A program made the position numbers and the translations under genes. This document shows, piece by piece, positions 34,164-40,724 of a DNA stretch of 64,000 nt (positions are counted from its first letter, which is position 1; each line of letters begins with the position of its first letter). Source of the stretch: Sediminicoccus rosea (GTDB taxonomy: Bacteria > Pseudomonadota > Alphaproteobacteria > Acetobacterales > Acetobacteraceae); assembly GCF_033547095.1 (NCBI RefSeq), contig NZ_CP137852.1:2597501-2661500 (forward strand). Direction: 5' to 3'. The notes under the pieces are model-generated. The model ran no database searches. It was not told where the DNA came from and was given only the letters and a program-made list of their open reading frames with translations.

Positions 34164-35581
34164 TGGAGCTCGTCGCGCAGCACTATTGGCCGGACCGGGC
34201 CGATACATTGCTGCTCATGACGGCGCTGCACCCGGATGAGGAGCGCGCGCGAACGGCTTGGCGTGCCTGGGAGGAGATGCAGCGCTTCGAGACGGCGAAC
34301 TGGGCAAAGCTTCGCATCTTTCCTGTGGTCGCACGCCGCCTGCCGCAACTTGGCCTCGACAGTGAGTTGCTGCCGAGGCTGGCCGGCGTGCGCCGCTTCC
34401 TCTGGACCAAGACGCGTCTCCTGCACCGCACCGTGGCGCCCCTGCTGGAGGGCCTGCGCGCGGCTGGCATCACGCCGATGCTGACCAAGGGCGCAGCACG
34501 CGTCGCGCTTGATCCGGCGGCGGCGGCCGAGCGCTACAGCCATGACGTTGACGTCCTGGTCCCCACCGCTGCCTGGGAGGCGGCGGTGGATGTGATGTAC
34601 GCGCATGGCATGGAAGCCGCCCAGAAACTCACGCGGGAACAGGTGCTGCAAATCCGTCACCGCTTCCACGGGATAGGCTTCGGCAAAGCCGAGGCGCAGC
34701 TCGATCTCCACTTCTTCGCGCTCAAGCGCAACCGCTGCGAGGGCGATGATGACGGTTTGTGGGCGCGCGCCCAGGCTGGAAGCTTCGTCGGCGTGCCGGT
34801 GCTGGCACCGAGCGCCGAGGACCGGCTCGTGATGGCGCTCGCGCATGGGCTGCTGGTCAGCCCCGGGCGGGTGACGGATTGGGTGTTTGACGCGGTCGCA
34901 GCGCTCTCCGTTTCTGGCTTCGACTGGAAGCACGTGCAGCGGGAGTTGATCCGGCGCGGGCTCTCCGCCTTCGGCATGGTCGGGCTCCGCTTCCTGCGTG
35001 AGCGCCTGGCCCAGCCGGTGCCCACGGCACTCATCGCGGCGCTGCGGGCGGATACCTCCCAGGTCTTCGCCGAGGAGTTCAACTGCCTGCACGAGACATA
35101 TTGGGCCCGCACGGAACGCGAGCACGCCCTGCTGACCCTTGCCGATTACGAGCGTGCGCGCCGCGCGGCCATGGCCTTGCCGGCGGGCGCGCCGCAGGGC
35201 AGGCGCGGCACGCCCTGGGCCGATGCGGCCCTCGACCCTCCAACGCGCGCCCGGGCGGGCGACGCGGTGATCCCGGTGCCACCCTGGATCAGCCGGGGAG
35301 ATCGGCCGAAGCTCGACCTCACGGTCCAGTTGCCGCAGCCGCAGAAAGGGCAGCGTCTGATGCTGGAATTGACGTGCTTTGCCGCGCACCAGACCAGCCT
35401 GCAGCAGCGCTTCGTCGCGGTCGCCGAGGGCCGCGCCGCCTTGCGCTTCGTCCTGCCTGCCGACTTCATGGCGATGCGCCGGCCGGACCGGCTCGCATTG
35501 CGGGCATGGGGCGTGGATGCGACCAGCGGCGCAACGCGCGTGCCCGTTCTCGCGGCCCGCCACCGATGGCGCTCTTCGTGA
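34163..35581 (+). CDS. Nucleotidyltransferase family protein (NTP_transf_5-like) with C-terminal beta domain
   Basis: The 472-residue product has a helical N-terminus, then a nucleotidyltransferase core: PMLTKGAARVALD and the acidic YSHDVDVLVPTAAWEAA (DxD), followed by AQLDLHF, which supplies the third acidic position. This arrangement matches the NTP_transf_5 group seen beside HPr-kinase-like genes. The last 110 residues (LDLTVQLPQPQKGQRLMLEL onward) look like a separate beta-sandwich domain, possibly for binding the substrate. It is the fifth and last gene of the coupled unit; an adenylyl- or guanylyl-transfer reaction is inferred. Confidence 0.8.
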   Translation: MELVAQHYWPDRADTLLLMTALHPDEERARTAWRAWEEMQRFETANWAKLRIFPVVARRLPQLGLDSELLPRLAGVRRFLWTKTRLLHRTVAPLLEGLRAAGITPMLTKGAARVALDPAAAAERYSHDVDVLVPTAAWEAAVDVMYAHGMEAAQKLTREQVLQIRHRFHGIGFGKAEAQLDLHFFALKRNRCEGDDDGLWARAQAGSFVGVPVLAPSAEDRLVMALAHGLLVSPGRVTDWVFDAVAALSVSGFDWKHVQRELIRRGLSAFGMVGLRFLRERLAQPVPTALIAALRADTSQVFAEEFNCLHETYWARTEREHALLTLADYERARRAAMALPAGAPQGRRGTPWADAALDPPTRARAGDAVIPVPPWISRGDRPKLDLTVQLPQPQKGQRLMLELTCFAAHQTSLQQRFVAVAEGRAALRFVLPADFMAMRRPDRLALRAWGVDATSGATRVPVLAARHRWRSS

Positions 35582-36041
35582 TTCGGGCCGGGTGTCTGCA
35601 CCTGGCAGCGCGCATCGGGCTTGCGCGGCCCATGCCGCTTCCGTGATGGCGGGTCCCGTGCTGCCCCACCACACCACCATCCTGCACGCTGCCGCTGCCG
35701 CGCGTGCCTGGCTGCCTGGCGCATCGCGAGGACGGCACGCTGCTGGTCGCGATCGCGGAGGGTGTGGGTCGCTTGGACCCTGCCTCCGGCGCGCTCTCCG
35801 CAGCGCTGCCATTCGAGACGGATCGCCCAGGCCATCGCAGCAATGACGGCAAGGCCGGCCCCGACGCCGCCCCGCCCGTGGCCGAGGCAGTTGCGAGGGA
35901 GACAGCCGCGGCGATTGCCTCCAGGGACGCGGCTGACATCGCTGACGCGATCGCGGCCAGAACCTTTGCCGCAGCCTCGGAGCGGGGCGTTGAACCTTCA
36001 AGTGATGGTAACGATGTCAAGAGCGCAGCCGTGGGAGGGGA
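35582..36041. other. 460-base interval with a gene remnant
   Basis: Apart from the SMP-30-like remnant (35701-35865), the interval contains only an Ala-rich open frame running on from it and the GGGAGGGGA ribosome site of the next gene. I see no promoter or terminator with confidence. Confidence 0.6.
35701..35865 (+). pseudogene. Remnant of an SMP-30/gluconolactonase gene
   Basis: The frame reads HREDGTLLVAIAEGVGRLDP, ASGALSAALPFETDRPGHRS and NDGKAGPD, which follows the middle of SMP-30/gluconolactonase proteins around the conserved R-x-NDGK metal-site segment. The N-terminal blades, everything after NDGKAGPD and any sensible start are missing; the frame continues into unrelated Ala-rich sequence. 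About 55 of some 290 residues survive. It is probably debris from an insertion or deletion event. Confidence 0.65.
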
Positions 36042-36530
36042 ATGCGAAGCCAAGCCCAGACTGAAGCCGCGGTGCTCCTTCCCATGGAGGTGATCCGCAA
36101 TTTCGCGGATCGAGCGCCCATGGACCTCGATGCGATGGCCCGCGCCCTCGGTGTGGAGGTGCGGCGCGGCCAAAACCTGGCTGCGAATGTCTCAGGGAAG
36201 ATCGAACGGCGCGGGGCTGGCTTCGTGGCGACGATCAATGCTGCCCACTCGGCCAAGCGCCAGCGCTCCACCCTGGCGCACGAGCTGGCCCATCGCATTT
36301 TTCACAGCGACCTGATCGGTGATGGCATCTCCGATGATGGGCTGTATCGAAGCAGCGTATCCGACGACATTGAGCGCCAGGCAAATGCCTTCGCTGCCGG
36401 GCGGCTTGTGCCCGCGCGGTTGGTCCGGAAGCTCTACCGTGAGGGGATGAAGGACACGCCGAGCATCGCGGAGCGATTCGATGTCTCCGACGATGCGGCC
36501 AGGGTGCGGCTGCGCGAGCTTTTTGGGTAG
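36042..36530 (+). CDS. ImmA/IrrE-type metallopeptidase (COG2856)
   Basis: The 162-residue product carries the zinc motif HELAH in QRSTLAHELAHRIFHSDLIG and the third-ligand helix ERQANAFAAGRLVPARLVRK, then ends in a helix-turn-helix-like SIAERFDVSDDAARVRLREL. ImmA-type proteases cleave a partner repressor in mobile elements, and relatives act in stress responses. The usual upstream Xre-type repressor gene is missing, as is any toxin. GGGAGGGGA directly before ATG 36042 supports the start. It lies in the island-like segment, consistent with descent from a mobile element. Confidence 0.88.
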   Translation: MRSQAQTEAAVLLPMEVIRNFADRAPMDLDAMARALGVEVRRGQNLAANVSGKIERRGAGFVATINAAHSAKRQRSTLAHELAHRIFHSDLIGDGISDDGLYRSSVSDDIERQANAFAAGRLVPARLVRKLYREGMKDTPSIAERFDVSDDAARVRLRELFG

Positions 36531-36830
36531 GGCCGGAAGGCGCCCCGCTTCACCGGGCGTTGGGAGGGCGTCAGCCGCGGATGAAGGGGCGAATCGGGCT
36601 GTCTCCGGACCGGCTCGGCTACGCCCCCATTCGGCAACCCGCACCAGTGCCTTCATCGGCATGGCAGCCTACTCTAAGCCGCAGCTCGAGGTGGCCGGCT
36701 GCGAGGCACCATCCACTGCGCTCGGCAGGGGAGGGCGCTTCGCCATTCAGATGTGCGCCTATCCGCCTGAGCCGGCCAAGCCGTAGCCGCATCTGTAGGC
36801 TGGAAGCCGCACCGCCCGGAACGCTAGGTT
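36531..36830. other. Interval without recognisable genes next to tRNA-Asn
   Basis: No reading frame here has family features, and I see no integrase remnant, which would be expected next to a tRNA-integrated element. Only GC-rich short inverted repeats without T-runs are present. Confidence 0.5.
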
Positions 36831-36855
36831 TTCTGTGGATGAGTGGCTCCGGCGG
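36831..36855 (+). repeat. tRNA-proximal copy of the putative att repeat
   Basis: Bases 36831-36855 match 30696-30720 at 22 of 25 positions. The last 12 bases are the 3' end of tRNA-Asn, including the encoded CCA. The side of the tRNA on which the other copy lies is the side expected for an element integrated into the tRNA 3' end. Confidence 0.5.
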
Positions 36856-36918
36856 TAGGATTCGAACCTACGACCAACGGATTAACAGTCCGCTGCGCTA
36901 CCGCTGCGCCACGCCGGA
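36844..36918 (-). tRNA. tRNA-Asn (anticodon GTT)
   Basis: The minus strand folds as a full cloverleaf: acceptor TCCGGCG with CGCCGGA, anticodon arm GCGGA-CTGTTAA-TCCGT giving anticodon GTT, and T arm GTAGG-TTCGAAT-CCTAC. The discriminator is G and CCA is encoded at 36844-36846. Confidence 0.97.
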
Positions 36919-36969
36919 TCACCATGGGCGGGGGAACTAGCAGGGGTGGCGCGGGAGCGCAACCGCCCC

Positions 36970-37530
36970 TCAGCCCTCTTCTCGCACAAGACGGATCTCC
37001 ACCTCGCGCTCCACGAAATCCCATTCGCGCTGGGCGCGCAGCCGCGCCAGCATCTCGTCGAACGCGGCCTCGTGCGTGGGCGCGAATTCGAACCAGGTGA
37101 GGAAATCGAAGGGCTCGCCCAGTTCGCGGCTGTGGTGCAGCCGGCGGGCCACGGCGGGCAGGTAGTCCATGCCGATGGCGATGTGGCGAGATTCGGCCTC
37201 CAGGATGGCGCGGCGCTCATCCTGTGCCAGCGACCACCAGGCCTCGCTCTTGCGGATCGGGATGAGGGCAGCGTGCCGCGCCTCGGGCCGGGCAAGGCCC
37301 TGCTGGCGCGCGGCGAGCGAATCGGCCTCGGCGCGCTCCGTGTAGCGCTGGTTCCCGGTGCTGCCCGCCAGCGTCCAGGCGATGGCGCCGCCGGGTGCGC
37401 CCGCCATGCCCTCCTGGACGGCGATGCGGTCCACGGCGGGCAGGGCCGCGCCCGCCAGCGCCCGCATCCGCGTCACGCGCCAGGGGCCCGCGGCGCCGCC
37501 GTGGAAACGGACCATCAGGGGAGGGGGCAT
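36970..37530 (-). CDS. Short chlorite dismutase-family haem protein
   Basis: The 186-residue product matches the short (lineage II) branch of chlorite dismutases. The core is WWSLAQDERRAILEAESRHI, AIGMDYLPAVARRLHHSREL and GEPFDFLTWFEFAP. His116 fits the proximal haem ligand and Arg129, 13 residues on, fits the distal catalytic arginine, the same spacing as His114/Arg127 in the Nitrobacter enzyme. This points to a true chlorite-degrading type rather than a coproheme decarboxylase, though activity is inferred. The start ATG 37530 follows a G-rich ribosome site. It lies between two tRNA genes on the same strand. Confidence 0.85.
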   Translation of the reverse strand: MPPPLMVRFHGGAAGPWRVTRMRALAGAALPAVDRIAVQEGMAGAPGGAIAWTLAGSTGNQRYTERAEADSLAARQQGLARPEARHAALIPIRKSEAWWSLAQDERRAILEAESRHIAIGMDYLPAVARRLHHSRELGEPFDFLTWFEFAPTHEAAFDEMLARLRAQREWDFVEREVEIRLVREEG

Positions 37531-37608
37531 GGCAGGCTCCGGCACGGCTTGCCGCTCACCATGCAAGAAACACGGTGCAAGAACCACGCGCATATCGGGG
37601 AAAGAGCT

Positions 37609-37682
37609 TGGAGGTCCGAGGCGGAATTGAACCGCCGTAGCAGGTTTTGCAGACCTGTGCCTGACCACTCGGCCATCGGACC
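37609..37682 (-). tRNA. tRNA-Cys (anticodon GCA)
   Basis: The minus strand folds with acceptor GGTCCGA/TCGGACC, anticodon arm CAGGT-CTGCAAA-ACCTG giving GCA, and T arm GGCGG-TTCAATT-CCGCC. The discriminator T (U73), a cysteine identity element, precedes the encoded CCA at 37609-37611. Confidence 0.97.
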
Positions 37683-37805
37683 CCAAGGCCCCGCTGTATC
37701 GGCCCGCTTGGCCGCCGGGTCAAGGCGGGGATGCGCCCCCCGGCAAGCTTTCCGCGGCCCGCCGCCCGGCCTATAACCTCCGCATTGGCCGGCCAGGAGA
37801 CCCGA

Positions 37806-38477
37806 ATGCTCGCTTTGGATGTGGATTTCGCCCGGGCACGCCGCTTCATGCGCGATGGGCAGCTGACGCCCAATGGCGTGACCGACCCCCTGCTGCTCCA
37901 GGCGATGGACGAGATCCCGCGCGAGAATTTCGTGCCCGAGGCGCTGCGCGAGCGCGCCTATGCCGATGCGCCGGTGCCGCTCGGCCAGGGCCGGGCCATG
38001 CTCGCGCCCATGGTGCTGGCCCGCCTTCTCCAGATGGCGCTGCCCCAGCCGGGCGAGCGCGCGCTCGTGCTTGCCGCCGGCACCGGATATGGCGCTGCGG
38101 TGCTCGCGCGCATGGGCCTCCAGGTCACGGCGATCGAGAGCGACCCGGCGCTGGCCACCGCCGCGCGCCATGCGCTGGACTTTTCCCTGACCGAGAATCG
38201 GCCCGTGGTGCAGCAGGGCGATCCGCGCCTGGGCGCCCCCTCGGGCGCGCCCTTCCGGCTCATCCTGATCGAAGGGATGGTGGAGGAGGTTCCCGGCGGG
38301 CTCTTCTCCCAGCTGGGCGAGGGCGGGCGCCTCGTCACCGTGCGGCATGAGGCCGGGCCGGTCGGCCGTGGCATCCTGCTGCGCCGGGCCGGGGGCGCCG
38401 TCAGCGAGATCGCCGGCCTCGATGCCGCCGCGCCGCTGCTGGCCGAATTCGCGCCCGCACCCGGTTTCGTGCTGTGA
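37806..38477 (+). CDS. Protein-L-isoaspartate O-methyltransferase family protein
   Basis: The 223-residue product has the Pcm layout: VTDPLLLQAMDEIPRENFVP, ADAPVPLGQGRAMLAPMVLA (the Pcm lid region) and the SAM loop ALVLAAGTGYGAAVLARMGL. The usual post-I motif reads VTAIESDP. The catalytic-site threonine/serine stretch of E. coli Pcm (around MIGSG) is replaced by GQGRAML, so the repair function is not certain. In alphaproteobacteria a divergent Pcm-like gene just before tolC is common. AGGAG precedes the start. Confidence 0.85.
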   Translation: MLALDVDFARARRFMRDGQLTPNGVTDPLLLQAMDEIPRENFVPEALRERAYADAPVPLGQGRAMLAPMVLARLLQMALPQPGERALVLAAGTGYGAAVLARMGLQVTAIESDPALATAARHALDFSLTENRPVVQQGDPRLGAPSGAPFRLILIEGMVEEVPGGLFSQLGEGGRLVTVRHEAGPVGRGILLRRAGGAVSEIAGLDAAAPLLAEFAPAPGFVL

Positions 38478-38583
38478 GAGGTTTCAATTTGTGACCGGAG
38501 GGCCCCGAAGGGCGCGCAGCCCTTGGCGCGACGCGGCCGGGACGGGCTATACTCCGCGGGAAGCTTGAAGGGGACATGGACGG

Positions 38584-40038
38584 ATGCATCTGGGCATGAA
38601 GGCGACACTCCTCGCGGCGGCCGCGGTCATCGGCACCGCGTTCACCGGTGGCACGTCGGGCGGCGCGCAGGCCCAGACCCTGCAGGAAGCCCTGGCCGTG
38701 GCCTACAGCAACAACCCGACGCTGCTGGCCGCCCGCGCCCAGCTGCGCGGCGTGGATGAAGGCGTGCCCCAGGCGCTGGCCGGCTGGCGCCCCACCGTGG
38801 TGATGGCGGGCAGCTACGGCGCGGCCGATGTCCGCACCCGCAGCCAGGTGCAGCAGTTCCGGGCCGATGGCAGCTTCTTCTTCCGCGATCCGGCCTTCCC
38901 GCAATCCACCACCATCCGCCAGGAGCGTTCGCCGGCGACTGCGACGGTCACGCTGACCCAGCCGATCTACCGCGGCGGCCGTACCACGGCGCAGACCCGT
39001 CAGGCCGAGAACCTCGTCCTCGCGCAGCGCGCGCGGCTGATTGCGGCCGAGCAGCAGGTGCTGGGCGATGCCGTCTCCGCCTATATCTCCGTCATCCAGA
39101 ATGGCGAGCTGCTGCGGCTGAACATCAACAATGAGCAGGTGCTGGCGCGCCAGTTGCAAGCGACGAACGAGCGCTTCCGCGTGGGCGAGATCACCCGCAC
39201 CGACGTGGCACAGGCCGAAAGCCGCCTCGCCGGCGCGCGCACCGCCCGCGTCCAGGCCGAGGGCAACCTGCAGATCGCGCGCTCCGTCTATGAGCGCGTG
39301 ATCGGCGAGGCGCCGCGCCGCCTGACCAACCCGCAGCCGCTCCAGCTGCCGGTCCGCAGCCAGGCCGAGGCGCAGTCCATGGCGGTGGCGAGCAACCCGA
39401 CCGTGGTGGCCGCGCTCTTCAACGCCGCCGCCGCGCGCGACAACATCGACGTGCAGGCCTCGGCGCTGATGCCGCAGCTCTCGGGCAACGCCCAGGCCTT
39501 CCGGAACGACAATGCGACGCTGCCGCACACCCGCCAGAATGGCGGGCAGGTGACGCTGAACCTCTCGGCGCCGATCTACCAGGGCGGCGCCGAATACTCC
39601 TCCGTGCGTCAGGCGCGGCAGGTGGCGCAGCAGAACCTGGCCCAGGTGGACGAGGCGCGCCGCTCGGCCGCCGAGGCCGCCGCCCGCGCCTGGGAGACGC
39701 TGACCAGCGCCCGCGCGGCCGTGACCAGCGTGCGCGTGCAGATCCGCGCGCAGGAAATCGCGCTGGATGGCGTGCAGCGCGAGGCCATCGTCGGCAGCCG
39801 CACCACGCTGGACGTGCTGAACGCCGAGCAGGAGCTGCTGAACGCGCGCACCAGCCTGGTGAACGCGCTGGCGCAGGTGGTCACCGGCTCCTATGCCTTG
39901 GCCGGCTCGGTCGGGCGGCTTACCGCGCAGGATCTCGGCCTCAATGTCGAGCTCTACGACATGACGGCCTATTATCAGGCGGTGCGGAACCGCTGGGCCG
40001 GGCTTGGCGACTATTCCAACGTCTCGGCGCGTCGCTGA
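38584..40038 (+). CDS. tolC: TolC-family outer membrane efflux channel
   Basis: The 484-residue product has a signal peptide (ATLLAAAAVIGTAFTGG), then two repeats of the outer membrane efflux domain. The first starts TLQEALAVAYSNNPTLLAAR and the second SQAEAQSMAVASNPTVVAAL; FRVGEITRTDVAQAESRLAG and EAIVGSRTTLDVLNAEQELL mark the paired coiled-coil hairpins. It is the outer-membrane exit for tripartite pumps and type I secretion. ATG 38596 is an alternative start. The gene continues into popZ with three bases between them. Confidence 0.94.
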   Translation: MHLGMKATLLAAAAVIGTAFTGGTSGGAQAQTLQEALAVAYSNNPTLLAARAQLRGVDEGVPQALAGWRPTVVMAGSYGAADVRTRSQVQQFRADGSFFFRDPAFPQSTTIRQERSPATATVTLTQPIYRGGRTTAQTRQAENLVLAQRARLIAAEQQVLGDAVSAYISVIQNGELLRLNINNEQVLARQLQATNERFRVGEITRTDVAQAESRLAGARTARVQAEGNLQIARSVYERVIGEAPRRLTNPQPLQLPVRSQAEAQSMAVASNPTVVAALFNAAAARDNIDVQASALMPQLSGNAQAFRNDNATLPHTRQNGGQVTLNLSAPIYQGGAEYSSVRQARQVAQQNLAQVDEARRSAAEAAARAWETLTSARAAVTSVRVQIRAQEIALDGVQREAIVGSRTTLDVLNAEQELLNARTSLVNALAQVVTGSYALAGSVGRLTAQDLGLNVELYDMTAYYQAVRNRWAGLGDYSNVSARR

Positions 40039-40041
40039 GCC

Positions 40042-40647
40042 ATGTCGGGCCAGACCCCGCCCGGCGGTGCCGATCCCTCGATGGATGACATCCTGGCATC
40101 CATCCGCAAGATCCTGAACGAGGAGGAGCCGCCCCAGCCGCCGGCCCCCCCGGCCGCCGAGGCGATCCAGCTCACGCCCGAGATGATGGTGGCGCCGCCC
40201 GAGAAGCTGGCCGGCCCCGCCGCCGCCCCGCCCGCCCCGAGGCCCGAGCCGGAGCCGCTGCCCGAGCCCGAGCCGCCGCCCGCCCCAGCGCCGCCGCCGC
40301 CGCCCCCTCCGGCGCCCGCCGCGCCGCCTCCTCTCACGCCCACGCGGGTGCCCACGAACATCATGCAGCCTCTCCAGCCCGCCCCGCAGCCTGCGGCCGC
40401 GCCCGCGCCGGCCAACCTGCTCGACCCCATGGCCGCTGCCGCGGCGGCGGCCGCGCTCGGCCAGTTGAGCCGCGCCGTCTCCCAGGAGCGCACCGCGAGC
40501 GTGAGCCGCGGCGGCCCCACCATCGAGGATGTGGTGCGCGAGGAGCTGCGCCCGCTGCTCAAGGCCTGGCTCGATGCGCACCTGCCCGCGACGGTGGAGC
40601 GCCTGGTCCGCGCCGAGATCGAGCGGGTGATGGCCCGCCAGGGCTGA
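40042..40647 (+). CDS. popZ: PopZ, polar organising protein (DUF2497)
   Basis: The 201-residue product has the PopZ pattern: the N-terminal recruitment motif DPSMDDILASIRKILNEEE, a Pro/Ala/Glu-rich disordered centre (residues about 30-130), and the C-terminal oligomerisation helices TIEDVVREELRPLLKAWLDA then HLPATVERLVRAEIERVMAR. PopZ forms a matrix at the cell pole that anchors ParB and recruits polarity factors. The position between tolC and valS is the standard alphaproteobacterial context. Confidence 0.93.
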   Translation: MSGQTPPGGADPSMDDILASIRKILNEEEPPQPPAPPAAEAIQLTPEMMVAPPEKLAGPAAAPPAPRPEPEPLPEPEPPPAPAPPPPPPPAPAAPPPLTPTRVPTNIMQPLQPAPQPAAAPAPANLLDPMAAAAAAAALGQLSRAVSQERTASVSRGGPTIEDVVREELRPLLKAWLDAHLPATVERLVRAEIERVMARQG

Positions 40648-40652
40648 GGCCG

Positions 40653-40670
40653 GCCCCCCGCGCGGGGGGC
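40653..40670. terminator. G+C hairpin after popZ
   Basis: GCCCCCC pairs with GGGGGGC around GCGC, an 18-base perfect palindrome six bases after the popZ stop. No T-run follows, so it may slow or end transcription before valS, or only protect the message. Confidence 0.45.
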
Positions 40671-40724
40671 TGATCCGCGCCGCCAGGGCTTGACGCGCCG
40701 CGCCGCGCGTTGGACCAGTCGCGC

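Noticed and set aside
31290-35581. Lasso-peptide biosynthetic cluster
   Set aside because: Kinase-like and nucleotidyltransferase genes recall lasso tailoring, but there is no asparagine-synthase-like cyclase, no transglutaminase-like protease, no transporter and no recognisable precursor.
36434-36843. Integrase or transposase remnant next to tRNA-Asn
   Set aside because: I looked for tyrosine-recombinase motifs in all frames and saw none; the sequence is featureless.
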